Shown here piece by piece: positions 1 through 7,894 of a stretch of DNA of 27,747 bases. Every line of letters starts with the position of its first letter. Position 1 is the stretch's first letter. A program made the translations under genes and the position numbers. The notes under the pieces were generated by a model, which worked only from the letters and a program-made list of their open reading frames with translations, was not told where the DNA came from and ran no database searches. The DNA is from JAYFRC01 sp034926415 (GTDB lineage: Bacteria; Bacillota; Clostridia; Oscillospirales; Oscillospiraceae), in contig JAYFRC010000050.1 in NCBI GenBank assembly GCA_034926415.1, positions 1 to 27,747 on the forward strand. The letters are read 5' to 3'.

Positions 1-12
1 CGCAGGAAAGCA

Positions 13-130
<118 letters not shown>

Positions 131-138
131 TATAAAGA

Positions 139-174
139 ACGAAGGTCTGGTCGACCAGACCAGACCTTCGTTTT
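139..174 (+). terminator. Intrinsic terminator after 5S rRNA
   Basis: A perfect 14-bp stem (139-152 with 158-171) with a 5-base loop runs straight into a T run. It directly follows the 5S gene and ends 5 bases before tRNA-Asn, so some read-through or processing would be needed if the tRNAs share the rRNA promoter. Confidence 0.85.
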
Positions 175-178
175 ATAT

Positions 179-254
179 TCCTCCTTAGCTCAGTCGGTAG
201 AGCACATGACTGTTAATCATGGGGTCGTTGGTTCGAGCCCAACAGGGGGAGCCA
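179..254 (+). tRNA. tRNA-Asn (GTT)
   Basis: A 76-base cloverleaf including an encoded CCA. The acceptor stem TCCTCCT (179-185) pairs with AGGGGGA (244-250), with one T:G pair. The anticodon loop CTGTTAA gives anticodon GTT. D-arm and T-arm consensus (GGTTCGAGCCC) are present. Confidence 0.95.
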
Positions 255-265
255 CAAATTTCCGG

Positions 266-293
266 TGCCGCCACTTTGGTGGCGGCATTTTTT
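266..293 (+). terminator. Terminator after tRNA-Asn
   Basis: TGCCGCCAC pairs perfectly with GTGGCGGCA around a TTTG loop and is followed by six T. It lies 11 bases past the tRNA-Asn CCA end. Confidence 0.85.
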
Positions 294-331
294 CTTTTAT
301 ATTTGCACTTTTCTTATAAGTATGGATATAA

Positions 332-408
332 GGGCCTTTAGCTCAGTTGGTTAGAGCAGTCGGCTCATAACCGATCGGTCCGGGGTTCGAGTCCCTGAAG
401 GCCCACCA
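332..408 (+). tRNA. tRNA with CAT anticodon (elongator Met or Ile2)
   Basis: A 77-base cloverleaf with encoded CCA. The acceptor GGGCCTT (332-338) pairs with AAGGCCC (398-404) and the anticodon loop CTCATAA gives CAT. The normal G1:C72 pair argues against initiator tRNA-fMet. The anticodon-arm context (GGCTCATAACCG) also resembles tRNA-Ile2, whose C34 is converted to lysidine by TilS. Met versus Ile2 cannot be settled by eye. Confidence 0.9.
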
Positions 409-485
409 ACCTGGCGCGGCAACAGCTGCGTCATGAAGCGCCTTCCGGGGGGAGTTGCTCCCCCTGCGAAGACACTTGCCTGTTT

Positions 486-561
486 AGGGGTATAGCTCAG
501 TTGGTAGAGCAGCGGTCTCCAAAACCGCGTGCCGAGGGTTCAAGTCCTTCTGCCCCTGCCA
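486..561 (+). tRNA. tRNA-Trp (CCA)
   Basis: A 76-base cloverleaf with encoded CCA. The acceptor AGGGGTA (486-492) pairs with TGCCCCT (551-557) and the anticodon loop TCTCCAAAA gives CCA. The 77-base gap after the CAT tRNA holds a short G/C hairpin (448-464) without a T run. Confidence 0.95.
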
Positions 562-566
562 AAAAC

Positions 567-595
567 TGGACAACACATGTTGTTTATGTTATAAT
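567..595 (+). promoter_or_regulatory. Sigma-70-type promoter for tRNA-Asp/tRNA-Thr
   Basis: TGGACA (567-572, one mismatch to TTGACA) is followed by exactly 17 bases and a perfect TATAAT (590-595). tRNA-Asp begins 34 bases past the -10 box. This suggests that the Asp-Thr pair can be transcribed independently of the upstream tRNAs. Confidence 0.7.
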
Positions 596-628
596 TAGTG
601 AGCTTTGAAAAGGCATCCGCGCAAAGAT

Positions 629-705
629 GGCCAAGTAGTTCAGTTGGTTAGAACGCCAGCCTGTCACGCTGGAGGTCGACGGTTCGAGCCCGGTCTTGGT
701 CGCCA
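629..705 (+). tRNA. tRNA-Asp (GTC)
   Basis: A 77-base cloverleaf with encoded CCA. The acceptor GGCCAAG (629-635) pairs with CTTGGTC (695-701) and the anticodon loop CTGTCAC gives GTC. tRNA-Thr follows after 3 bases. Confidence 0.95.
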
Positions 706-708
706 TTT

Positions 709-783
<75 letters not shown>

Positions 784-784
<1 letters not shown>

Positions 785-819
785 AAAGCCGCCGTTTTCC
801 GAAGAAAACGGCGGCTTTT
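784..819 (+). terminator. Terminator after tRNA-Thr
   Basis: AAAAGCCGCCGTTTTC (784-799) pairs perfectly with GAAAACGGCGGCTTTT (804-819). The A-rich and T-rich flanks make it potentially bidirectional. It closes the tRNA cluster and lies just inside the proposed island. Confidence 0.85.
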
Positions 820-902
820 TCCTGCAAAAAGATATAGATAAACTTGCCAAGAAATTTTGGTATACGTCGTGATTCGCATGCGTAAACGATCAAATAGAAA
901 CA

Positions 903-938
903 AAGACCACCGGACAGAAATTCTGCCCGGTGGTCTTG
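903..938 (-). terminator. Terminator of the PucR-family gene
   Basis: A long near-perfect hairpin (AAGACCACCGG pairs with CCGGTGGTCTT, with a CAGAA/TTCTG inner helix and one bulge on each side). It lies 20 bases past the stop codon of the minus-strand regulator and is followed on that strand by a T-rich stretch. Confidence 0.75.
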
Positions 939-957
939 CTATTTTGGAAGAAAGCTT

Positions 958-2187
958 TTACTTAAAACCATCGTTTTCAAAAGCAGGCCTGGATTTATTA
1001 TTCTGCGCCTGCTGCATCGTGTGGAGGAACAGAGCCAGTTCGGTATCGAACACCCCGTGTTCCAGACGGTCGTGGCGCAGAAGCTTTTCAATCTGCTTTT
1101 TACGGTAAGCGAGCGTATTGGGATGTATGTGCAGTCGCTCCGCCGTTGCCTTTGTCCCCTTTAATTCTACTTCTGAAAGGGCGCAGAGGGTTTCAAAAAG
1201 ATTGCCGTCATTTTGTGACTGAGCGTCGTAATCAAGGATTGGCTTAAGGAACTGTTCTGCCCAATCCAACAGCGGGGGATAACCATCGGCGGCACGTGCA
1301 AGCAGAAGTATAGGCTGAAGGGTTTCCATCAATAGGACGCGGCGGTCTGTCAGATATGGGACGGAGCTAAGTCTGGATGCCTGCATTATCAGCGCGTATT
1401 CGTCGCGAAGAGAAATGAGTTTTTCGGTGTGACGTCCCACATAGATTGTGCTTGTGCACCATCGACGGCGTACCGCATCGGCAAAGACAAGAGCCGCATT
1501 GTGTCCGGCTTCATCGAGAGGTTCTGGGGCGACAAGAAGCAAAAGGCCGTTTTCAACTTGAAAGAATATACCGCCGGGTAAATGAAGCGATCCGATATTC
1601 TCAAGCTCAGCTTTATTGGCAAGGGAAGATTTCTGAGAACCGCCTTGAAAACGTATGGCAAGCATGCGAAAACCGGAATATCCTGAAAGATTCAAGCTGG
1701 CTGCACAGGATAGATAGCGTTCGACATTGAACGATTCCGCTTCGGAAGTGAGCAGCTGAAAAAATCCCTTCCGCGCGTTTCCAAACTGTTCAATCAGGAA
1801 GAGAATTGGAGTCGCAACATCGCTGAAGCGAACGGAATTACGCGCTGTGAAAAGTGGAATTTCGTATTCGTCTGCCAACGGACTGAGAACGGAAACCGCG
1901 CTCTGAGCATATTGCTCAGGATAAAAGAGAATTACGGCCGATACGGGGACTTCTGAAAGCCGGCGAAACAATGACGCATATATATCCGGAGTAAAAGACG
2001 AAAGCTTTGTTATTATGACGTCGTTGCCGCGGCACCATGCGAGGCTGCGCTCGTCCTCAACAAATGTGACGTTTTCAGCAACCCGGTTCAATCCCGCACC
2101 GCCGCCGACAAGGTCAAGATAGGGGAAATCTGCAAGGGAAATAACATGTTTTATTGTGTTTGGTGTAATAAGGGCAGTTGACTGCAT
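958..2187 (-). CDS. PucR-family transcriptional regulator
   Basis: About 409 residues. The N-terminal half resembles the purine-catabolism regulator (PucR) domain that senses small molecules in the cytoplasm, and the C-terminus carries the HTH_30-type helix-turn-helix (TKATAERLHIHPNTLAYRKK) that defines the family. I chose the ATG at 2187 because a strong GGAGAGGAG site precedes it; an upstream in-frame ATG at 2238 would add 17 residues without a clear site. It is divergently transcribed from the catabolic operon that starts at 2412, so it most likely activates that operon in response to its substrate. PucR proteins typically control purine, amino-acid or amine use, and the ligand here is unknown. 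Confidence 0.88.
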   Translation of the reverse strand: MQSTALITPNTIKHVISLADFPYLDLVGGGAGLNRVAENVTFVEDERSLAWCRGNDVIITKLSSFTPDIYASLFRRLSEVPVSAVILFYPEQYAQSAVSVLSPLADEYEIPLFTARNSVRFSDVATPILFLIEQFGNARKGFFQLLTSEAESFNVERYLSCAASLNLSGYSGFRMLAIRFQGGSQKSSLANKAELENIGSLHLPGGIFFQVENGLLLLVAPEPLDEAGHNAALVFADAVRRRWCTSTIYVGRHTEKLISLRDEYALIMQASRLSSVPYLTDRRVLLMETLQPILLLARAADGYPPLLDWAEQFLKPILDYDAQSQNDGNLFETLCALSEVELKGTKATAERLHIHPNTLAYRKKQIEKLLRHDRLEHGVFDTELALFLHTMQQAQNNKSRPAFENDGFK

Positions 2188-2411
2188 AGGAAGACTCCTC
2201 TCCACTAAGGCGGGACGATCGATGTTGTTTAAAGGCACAGCTGCTCCCGCTTATTATTTGTAGCCGAACACAGTGGAAATTGCGCTTCAGGCGTAGCGCC
2301 GCGTTATCATGTAATTATATAATGACAAAAAGTAAAGAGAAAGCTTTTGCGCAAGGGCCGAAATACCGCTCTATTTTCAGCTTTCGTAAATTAAAAAGAA
2401 AGGCGAATTTT
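2188..2411. promoter_or_regulatory. Divergent control region between regulator and catabolic operon
   Basis: This gap holds the control signals for both directions. A TATAAT (2318-2323) lies inside a small AT-rich palindrome and could be the -10 box of the rightward operon, although I see no convincing -35. Just upstream is an 11-base palindrome GGCG-TAG-CGCC (2290-2300), a candidate regulator site. TTGCGC (2279-2284) and GCGCAA (2349-2354) form a wider inverted pair. An AAAGAAAGG site precedes the ATG at 2412. Confidence 0.4.
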
Positions 2412-2735
2412 ATGAACGACATTGTAATTACGAATGATATCGTCAGATTAAAAATAAAACGTTCCCAACCCAAACCGGGACGCTTTCAGACATATGAGGT
2501 GCCGTATGTCAAGGGCATGACGGTGTTAACGGCGCTCCGCTATATATGGGAAAATATGGATTCAACGTTGGCTTACAGAAACAATCACTGCGGCAGGGGA
2601 GTGTGCATGGCATGCCTTGTCAAACTGAACGGAAAAGTATGCCGGGCATGCAGCAGCCAGATGATGTCCGGAGAAACGTACACTGTGGAGCCTGCAAACG
2701 ACAAGGTTATTCGCGATCTTGTCGTGGAACTGTAA
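2412..2735 (+). CDS. Small [2Fe-2S] ferredoxin-domain protein (SdhB/FrdB N-terminal type)
   Basis: 107 residues. The plant-type [2Fe-2S] cluster motif is visible as CGRGVCMAC with a further cysteine pair downstream (KVCRACSSQM), the spacing used by the N-terminal domain of succinate dehydrogenase/fumarate reductase iron-sulfur subunits (Fer2_3). The usual C-terminal domain with the [4Fe-4S] and [3Fe-4S] clusters is absent and the gene ends naturally, so this is a stand-alone electron-transfer subunit. The ATG at 2412 has an AAAGG site; longer in-frame starts upstream lack one. The stop codon overlaps the ribosome site (TAAGGAGG) of the flavoprotein 13 bases downstream, so the two are probably co-translated and form one complex. 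Confidence 0.82.
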   Translation: MNDIVITNDIVRLKIKRSQPKPGRFQTYEVPYVKGMTVLTALRYIWENMDSTLAYRNNHCGRGVCMACLVKLNGKVCRACSSQMMSGETYTVEPANDKVIRDLVVEL

Positions 2736-2748
2736 GGAGGAACGTGAA

Positions 2749-4434
2749 ATGAAACAATGGGAGATGCGAAAGACCGAAGTTCTTATTATCGGCGGCGGAG
2801 GCGCAGGAGTGCGCGCAGCCTTTGCGGTAAACGATGCCGGGCGCAAGGCGACGCTTGCAGTTAAAGGAGCAGTATCGCATTGCGGGCTTACCCCGATGGC
2901 TTATCCTTCAATACAGGCGGCGATGGGATACGAAGATCAGAGGGACAATGCCGAAGTGCATTATGCAGATATAATTGAAAATGGCCGCGGGCTTTCGGAT
3001 CAGGATCTTGCCCGGGCTCTTGCTGACGACTCGGTGGCAAGGGTTGAGGATCTTGTATCCTACGGGGTTCCTTTCGAGCGCAGGGAAAACGGCAAGCTTA
3101 TGCAGGTTCAGCATCCCGGCGAGACTTACCCGCGCAATATGGTGCTTAAGTCCGGAGGCGCGGGTATGATGCACGCGCTGAGACGGGAACTTAAGCGCCG
3201 CAGTGAAATCGAAGTGCTTGAGGATTTTGATGTAACAAAAATCCTTGTAAACGGCGGCAAAGTGGTCGGAGCGTGCGGAATCGACATGCGCACAGGGAAT
3301 CTTGTATGCATTCAGGCGGACGCTGTTGTTGCGGCTACGGGAGGCTATGAAGCCATGTGGGAGCACACAGACGTGGCTCCTGACAGCACCGGAGACGGGC
3401 TGATGCTGGCATACCACGCCGGAGCGAGGCTTATCGATCTTGAGATGATACTCTATTATCCGTTCATAACCTGCGGCGCGAGCGGGCGCGGAATACTTAT
3501 ACAGTATGAAAGCCTTGTACATGCCAATAAGCTCGGCGGAAAAATGCTCAATGCAAATGGAAAGGATCTGCTCCCGGGAGGAGACCCACCTCCCCGCGAC
3601 GAGATGATGAGGATAATGAGCGAGGCGGTTGAAAATGGCGGAGGGGGACCGAACGGAGGAGTCTTCGTGGATTTGACAAAATCTCCGCTGTCCAAAGCCG
3701 AAATTGACCGTATGGTGACGACGCTGTTCAACATTCCGCCTAAAAACCTAACGCTTCAGGGAATTGATTTTGACAGCGGCGTCGTGGAAGTAAAGCCGGG
3801 TCTGCACTACGCGCTGGGAGGAATAAGGATCGACGCCGCCGGGCGTACGAATCTTCCTGGATTATTTGCCGGAGGGGAGTGCGATTCAAATCTCCACGGG
3901 GCCAACCGCATTTCGGGAAACGCTCTGGCCGAAACGCAGGTGTTCGGATGCCGCGCCGGGAACAGCGCTGCAGAATACGTGGCCAAAGGAAACGCGGGAG
4001 GCGAAATAAAGGCGTCGGACCTCGAAGATGAGGCCGAGCGCATAGAGGCATATCTTGCGCCCAAAGCATGCCCTGTCCGCCCTGTCGAGCTCAAGAAAAA
4101 ACTAACGCATGTGATGGAGCAGTTTGTTGGAGTGCGCAGAAGCGAGGATGGGCTTAAGAGCGCTCTTTTCGAGGTTGAGGAAATAGAAAAGCAGCTGCCG
4201 AACGTAACCGGCGGAAGTAAAATCGGAATTTACAATTACGAACTTGCCACGGCAATGGAACTTGAAAATATGATGGAGCTTGCAAAACTGGTTATCGAGA
4301 GCGCCAGCATGAGAAAGGAAACCAGAGGACATCACATACGGACGGATTACCCCAAACAGGATCCGGCATGGAGCAAGCACACCATGGTTGAGATTGGAAA
4401 AGAAATTTCCACCATTCCGGTCGTCCAGCTTTAA
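2749..4434 (+). CDS. Fumarate reductase/L-aspartate oxidase-like FAD flavoprotein subunit
   Basis: 561 residues. The N-terminus has the FAD dinucleotide-binding fingerprint (VLIIGGGGAGVRAA) and an SH dipeptide in AVSHCG where SdhA/FrdA proteins carry the histidine for covalent FAD. Near the C-terminal third are the family signatures HYALGGIRID and GLFAGGECDSNLHGANRISG. With the small [2Fe-2S] protein upstream it should form a soluble two-subunit oxidoreductase. No membrane anchor gene is present, so the electron partner is probably soluble. In this family substrates range from fumarate and succinate to aspartate and urocanate. Here the context (PucR regulator, M20 hydrolase, ammonia-lyase) suggests an amino-acid-derived substrate. 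The ATG at 2749 is placed 8 bases after TAAGGAGG. Confidence 0.85.
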   Translation: MKQWEMRKTEVLIIGGGGAGVRAAFAVNDAGRKATLAVKGAVSHCGLTPMAYPSIQAAMGYEDQRDNAEVHYADIIENGRGLSDQDLARALADDSVARVEDLVSYGVPFERRENGKLMQVQHPGETYPRNMVLKSGGAGMMHALRRELKRRSEIEVLEDFDVTKILVNGGKVVGACGIDMRTGNLVCIQADAVVAATGGYEAMWEHTDVAPDSTGDGLMLAYHAGARLIDLEMILYYPFITCGASGRGILIQYESLVHANKLGGKMLNANGKDLLPGGDPPPRDEMMRIMSEAVENGGGGPNGGVFVDLTKSPLSKAEIDRMVTTLFNIPPKNLTLQGIDFDSGVVEVKPGLHYALGGIRIDAAGRTNLPGLFAGGECDSNLHGANRISGNALAETQVFGCRAGNSAAEYVAKGNAGGEIKASDLEDEAERIEAYLAPKACPVRPVELKKKLTHVMEQFVGVRRSEDGLKSALFEVEEIEKQLPNVTGGSKIGIYNYELATAMELENMMELAKLVIESASMRKETRGHHIRTDYPKQDPAWSKHTMVEIGKEISTIPVVQL

Positions 4435-4503
4435 AGACGCGGGGACGCCGGATGGGTTAAGTCAGTGACGGCAAATAATGCAGATTGCAGGGAAGAGATG
4501 CTC

Positions 4504-5697
4504 ATGACTAAAGAATTGGAACTGTTCATGCAGAATATCCGTGACGGGCTTATAACGTTTTGTAGAGATCTTGTGCAGATAAAAAGCGTTACAGGACAGG
4601 AAGAGCCTGTCCTGCGGCGGATAAAGGCCGAAATGGAAAAACTCGGCTACGATAGAATACGGACCGATTCGGTAGGTAATCTGATAGGACAGCTCGGGAC
4701 CGGGAACACCGTGATACTCTTTGATTCGCATACAGATACCGTGTCCGCAGATGAAGCAGGGTGGAGCTTTCCGCCGTTTGAAGGGCGGATACTTGATAAA
4801 AAACTATGCGGCAGGGGATCGGTGGATATGAAATCCTCTCTGGCCGCTTCGGTTTACGGCGCTTATATTGCCCGGGAGCTTGGCTGTATCCACGGAAAAA
4901 CCATTTTGGTGAGCTGCTCAGTCATGGAAGAGGATTTTGACGGAGTTGCCCTTGACAGAGAACTCGATGAGATGGAGAAAGTCCCCGAATACGCGGTTAT
5001 ATGCGAACCGACAAATTTAAGGCTGGGCCTCGGACATCAGGGGCGCGCCCTTTACAATATTACTTCAAAAGGCGTCGGAGTTCATGCGAGCCGACATTAT
5101 CTTGGCGTCAACGCACTCTATGAGATGATGCCGGTTCTGGAACGGATAAGGGAAAAAGGGATTCGCCTGGCACAGGAGGGCGGAGACCGCGGGAGTATAG
5201 CCGTTACCCGAATCACCAGCGATGCGGGGTCGATAAATTCGATTCCGCACAGCTGCGCCATAACCGTAGACCGCCGCCTGACAAAATCGGATACGGTTGA
5301 TACGCTGAAGCAGGAAGCTGAGGATTTCATAGGAAACAGCGACGCTGTATGGGAAATTTGCAATATCAGCGGAAAAAGCTGGCGCCGAACGCCGGTGACG
5401 CTCCGGTCATATTTACCGGGATGGCAAATATCGGAGGATTCGGCATTGGCTATGGCGGCGCGCTCCGCTATAAAAGAGGCGGGCATGGAGCCGGTCTCAT
5501 ACATCAGAAGCGGCTGTACTAACGGCGTGGCCACAGCTGGAAAGCGCGGGATACCGACAATTCTGTTCGGCGCAGGCGACGAAAGGCTTTGTCATATGCC
5601 GGACGAGTGCTGTCCTCTGAAGGAGATTGTATCGGCCGCAGCCGTTTACTCCATACTTATCCGGAATCTTTCTGCAAATGGGGAAACCGGCTTATAA
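4504..5697 (+). CDS. M20-family metallohydrolase (YgeY/ArgE/DapE-like deacylase or dipeptidase)
   Basis: 397 residues. Dinuclear zinc-site motifs of M20 enzymes appear in order: DSHTD (first metal histidine and aspartate), GRGSVDMK (bridging aspartate), MEED (general base and metal glutamate), CEPTN, and a C-terminal CHMPDE histidine. Such enzymes cleave N-acyl or peptide bonds of amino acids in the cytoplasm. The closest recognisable type is YgeY, which in E. coli lies next to the diaminopropionate ammonia-lyase gene ygeX; here too an YgeX-like gene closes the operon. The start is uncertain: ATG 4498 directly abuts the GGAAGAG site, so ATG 4504 with about 6 bases spacing is preferred. A GTG at 4465 is less likely. 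Confidence 0.85.
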   Translation: MTKELELFMQNIRDGLITFCRDLVQIKSVTGQEEPVLRRIKAEMEKLGYDRIRTDSVGNLIGQLGTGNTVILFDSHTDTVSADEAGWSFPPFEGRILDKKLCGRGSVDMKSSLAASVYGAYIARELGCIHGKTILVSCSVMEEDFDGVALDRELDEMEKVPEYAVICEPTNLRLGLGHQGRALYNITSKGVGVHASRHYLGVNALYEMMPVLERIREKGIRLAQEGGDRGSIAVTRITSDAGSINSIPHSCAITVDRRLTKSDTVDTLKQEAEDFIGNSDAVWEICNISGKSWRRTPVTLRSYLPGWQISEDSALAMAARSAIKEAGMEPVSYIRSGCTNGVATAGKRGIPTILFGAGDERLCHMPDECCPLKEIVSAAAVYSILIRNLSANGETGL

Positions 5698-5775
5698 ATC
5701 AATATAACATGCTTCGACAGCGCGTTCAAGGAAGAAATTACGCTGCCGGCGCGCGGCCTTACAGAAGGAGAATTT

Positions 5776-6345
5776 ATGAGGACTTGTCTGGAACTGTTTG
5801 TTGCCTTTTTTAAAATGGGAGCAGTTACTTTCGGCGGAGGCTACACTATGCTGCCGATACTCAAACGTGAAGTAGCAGAGAAAAAAGGCTGGGTAGATTA
5901 CGCGGATTTGATTGATTTTTATGCGATCAGTCAGGGATTGCCCGGAATCATCGCCATAAATGTGTCAATATTTATAGGATACCGCGTAAAGAGGGTGGCG
6001 GGCGGTATTGCTGCGGCATTTGGATGCGTTGCGCCGAGCGTGATTATAATCACGATTCTGGCCATGTGCATGAACAGCTTTCAGGAAAATCTTTATGTCC
6101 AGTATGCGCTGCACGGAATTGCGGTGTGTGTCGCGGCCCTTATTTTCAGCGCGGTCATGGATATGTGGGGGAAAGGGATAAAGGATATTTTAGGCATCAT
6201 CATTTTCATACTTGTGTTCATTGGAACGGAATTCACCGACATTTCACCCATATTTTTTATAATAGCATCGGCCGCCGTCGGGGTGCTTGCAAGATTCTGC
6301 GCATCGGCCGTAAAGGCGCGGGGAACGGGGAACGATAAATGCTGA
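5776..6345 (+). CDS. Chromate transporter family protein, first half-size subunit
   Basis: 189 residues, the size of a single CHR domain. The conserved start (FKMGAVTFGGGYTMLPILKREV) and the SQGLPG motif are visible, followed by several hydrophobic helices. Half-size CHR proteins occur as adjacent pairs that form a heterodimeric membrane carrier. The name comes from chromate efflux, but in operons of amino-acid fermenters the physiological cargo is often unknown, and an organic anion is plausible here. A GAAGGAG site lies 5 bases before ATG 5776. The gene overlaps the next by 7 bases, so the two are translationally coupled. Confidence 0.85.
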   Translation: MRTCLELFVAFFKMGAVTFGGGYTMLPILKREVAEKKGWVDYADLIDFYAISQGLPGIIAINVSIFIGYRVKRVAGGIAAAFGCVAPSVIIITILAMCMNSFQENLYVQYALHGIAVCVAALIFSAVMDMWGKGIKDILGIIIFILVFIGTEFTDISPIFFIIASAAVGVLARFCASAVKARGTGNDKC

Positions 6346-6905
6346 TACTTCGCCTCTTTTTGGAGTTTTTAAAAATCGGACTTTTTGCCGTTGGAGGAGG
6401 AATGGCCACGCTGCCTTTCCTTCAGCACCTGGGAGATTCGACTGGATGGTTCGGCCAGTCTCTGATTACTGATATGGTAGCTATTTCCGAGGCGACTCCT
6501 GGACCCATTGGAATCAACATGGCTACATATGTGGGATATAAGGTCTGCGGAGTTGCCGGCGGGCTTATCGCAACTCTGGGAGAGACCATTCCGTCGTTAA
6601 TCATTGTGATTTTCGTGAGCCGGATGCTGGACAAATTCAGAAAAAACAAGATTGTGGACAATGCATTTTACGGACTGCGCCCGGCTGTTACGGGAATGAT
6701 AGCCGCTGCGGGATACGGCATAATCAAGATAACTCTGATGAACATAGACGGATTCCTTGCGGAACAGAATATCTCGGTATTATTCGTGTGGCCTAAAATC
6801 ATAATGTTTGCCATTGCATTTTTTGCAATAAGAAAATGGAAAAAACATCCTGTTTTATATATTGCCGTTGCGGCGGTGGCGGGAGTCGCGCTGCGTTTGA
6901 ACTGA
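6339..6905 (+). CDS. Chromate transporter family protein, second half-size subunit
   Basis: 188 residues with the same CHR-domain signature as its neighbour (FLKIGLFAVGGGMATLPFLQH, then SEATPGPIGINMATYVGY) and about five hydrophobic helices. This paired partner typically has opposite membrane topology. It starts at ATG 6339 inside the end of the first subunit. Their placement between the hydrolase and the ammonia-lyase ties the transporter to the catabolic pathway, either for substrate uptake or product export. Confidence 0.85.
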   Translation: MLILRLFLEFLKIGLFAVGGGMATLPFLQHLGDSTGWFGQSLITDMVAISEATPGPIGINMATYVGYKVCGVAGGLIATLGETIPSLIIVIFVSRMLDKFRKNKIVDNAFYGLRPAVTGMIAAAGYGIIKITLMNIDGFLAEQNISVLFVWPKIIMFAIAFFAIRKWKKHPVLYIAVAAVAGVALRLN

Positions 6906-6928
6906 TTAAAAACGAAGGAGGAATTCAA

Positions 6929-7894
6929 ATGTCGGAAGGAATAAAAGGAGCAAAGGTTTTGCTTACCACGTGCTCAGACTGCAAAAAAGAGGAAAATATA
7001 CTTTTTCTTGCTGATCAGACGGGACTGAAAATCGCGATGGTGATGTGGGAGGCAGCGGAAGAGTTCCCGAACCGAAGCATTGTTTTAATGAACGATGCCA
7101 CGAGACACGGCGAAAATCCCAATCCCATTGCGGCCGCGTCTATGCAGAAGGCAGATGTGATTTTTGCCTGCACCCGTTTTTCAATGTTTCATGCCCAGGC
7201 GCGCCGCGACGCTGTGGCTAACGGAGCCAGGTTTGTCAATATGGCGGACTATGATCTGGAGATGATGGAGCGCGGCGGCGTGTTCTGCGATTATGCGCTG
7301 GAGCGCAGACGCTGCGCCAAGATGGCGGAGCATTTTTCGGGAGGCCGAAGATTGGAGCTTACCACGGAATGCGGATCGCGCCTCGTTTGTTCGATTGAAG
7401 GCCGGAAACCGAGGGATCAGTACGGAGTAAGTCTTGAGCCGGGCGTCTCGTCCTCTCCTCCTGATATTGAGTGTGCCACGTGCGCGGTCGAAGAGACGGC
7501 GGAGGGCGTGCTTTTTATCGACGCCAGCATACCGCATCCAAAGCTCGGATTGATAAGCGAACCTATAAAACTGACCATAGAAAAGGGAATGGTCAGGGAT
7601 ATTGAAGGCGGAAAACAGGCGGAGGCGCTAAAAGCTGTACTTGAAGAATGCCACGATCCCGCCGTTTATAACGTCGGGGAAATAGGTGTCGGAATCAATT
7701 CAAGCGGGATTTTGAACGGAAAGATGCTTTCGGACGAGGGATGCGGAGGGACCGCGCACATAGGTCTTGGAGACAACGTGGGCTTTGGCGGTGTGGTTTC
7801 AAGCTCGACGCATCTTGACTGTATTTTCCATAAGCCAACGATTAAAGTTGACGGGAAGACAGTTTTGGAAAAGGGTGAAATTATATTTGACTGA
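6929..7894 (+). CDS. NicX/M29 aminopeptidase-like metalloenzyme
   Basis: 321 residues. The C-terminal third carries GTAHIGLGDN and STHLDCIFHKPT, the metal-binding His and His-x-Asp arrangement shared by M29 leucyl aminopeptidase-like proteins and by 2,5-dihydroxypyridine 5,6-dioxygenase (NicX). The N-terminal half is a nucleotide-fold-like region without a catalytic motif that I recognise. The family assignment is fairly firm; the reaction (peptide bond hydrolysis, or cleavage of a ring compound as in NicX) is not decidable from sequence. A perfect AAGGAGG lies 8 bases before ATG 6929. It overlaps the following gene by 8 bases. Confidence 0.75.
   Translation: MSEGIKGAKVLLTTCSDCKKEENILFLADQTGLKIAMVMWEAAEEFPNRSIVLMNDATRHGENPNPIAAASMQKADVIFACTRFSMFHAQARRDAVANGARFVNMADYDLEMMERGGVFCDYALERRRCAKMAEHFSGGRRLELTTECGSRLVCSIEGRKPRDQYGVSLEPGVSSSPPDIECATCAVEETAEGVLFIDASIPHPKLGLISEPIKLTIEKGMVRDIEGGKQAEALKAVLEECHDPAVYNVGEIGVGINSSGILNGKMLSDEGCGGTAHIGLGDNVGFGGVVSSSTHLDCIFHKPTIKVDGKTVLEKGEIIFD

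Noticed and set aside
2908..3522. 204-codon minus-strand frame inside the flavoprotein gene
   Set aside because: Shadow of a well-supported gene with clear FAD motifs on the other strand.
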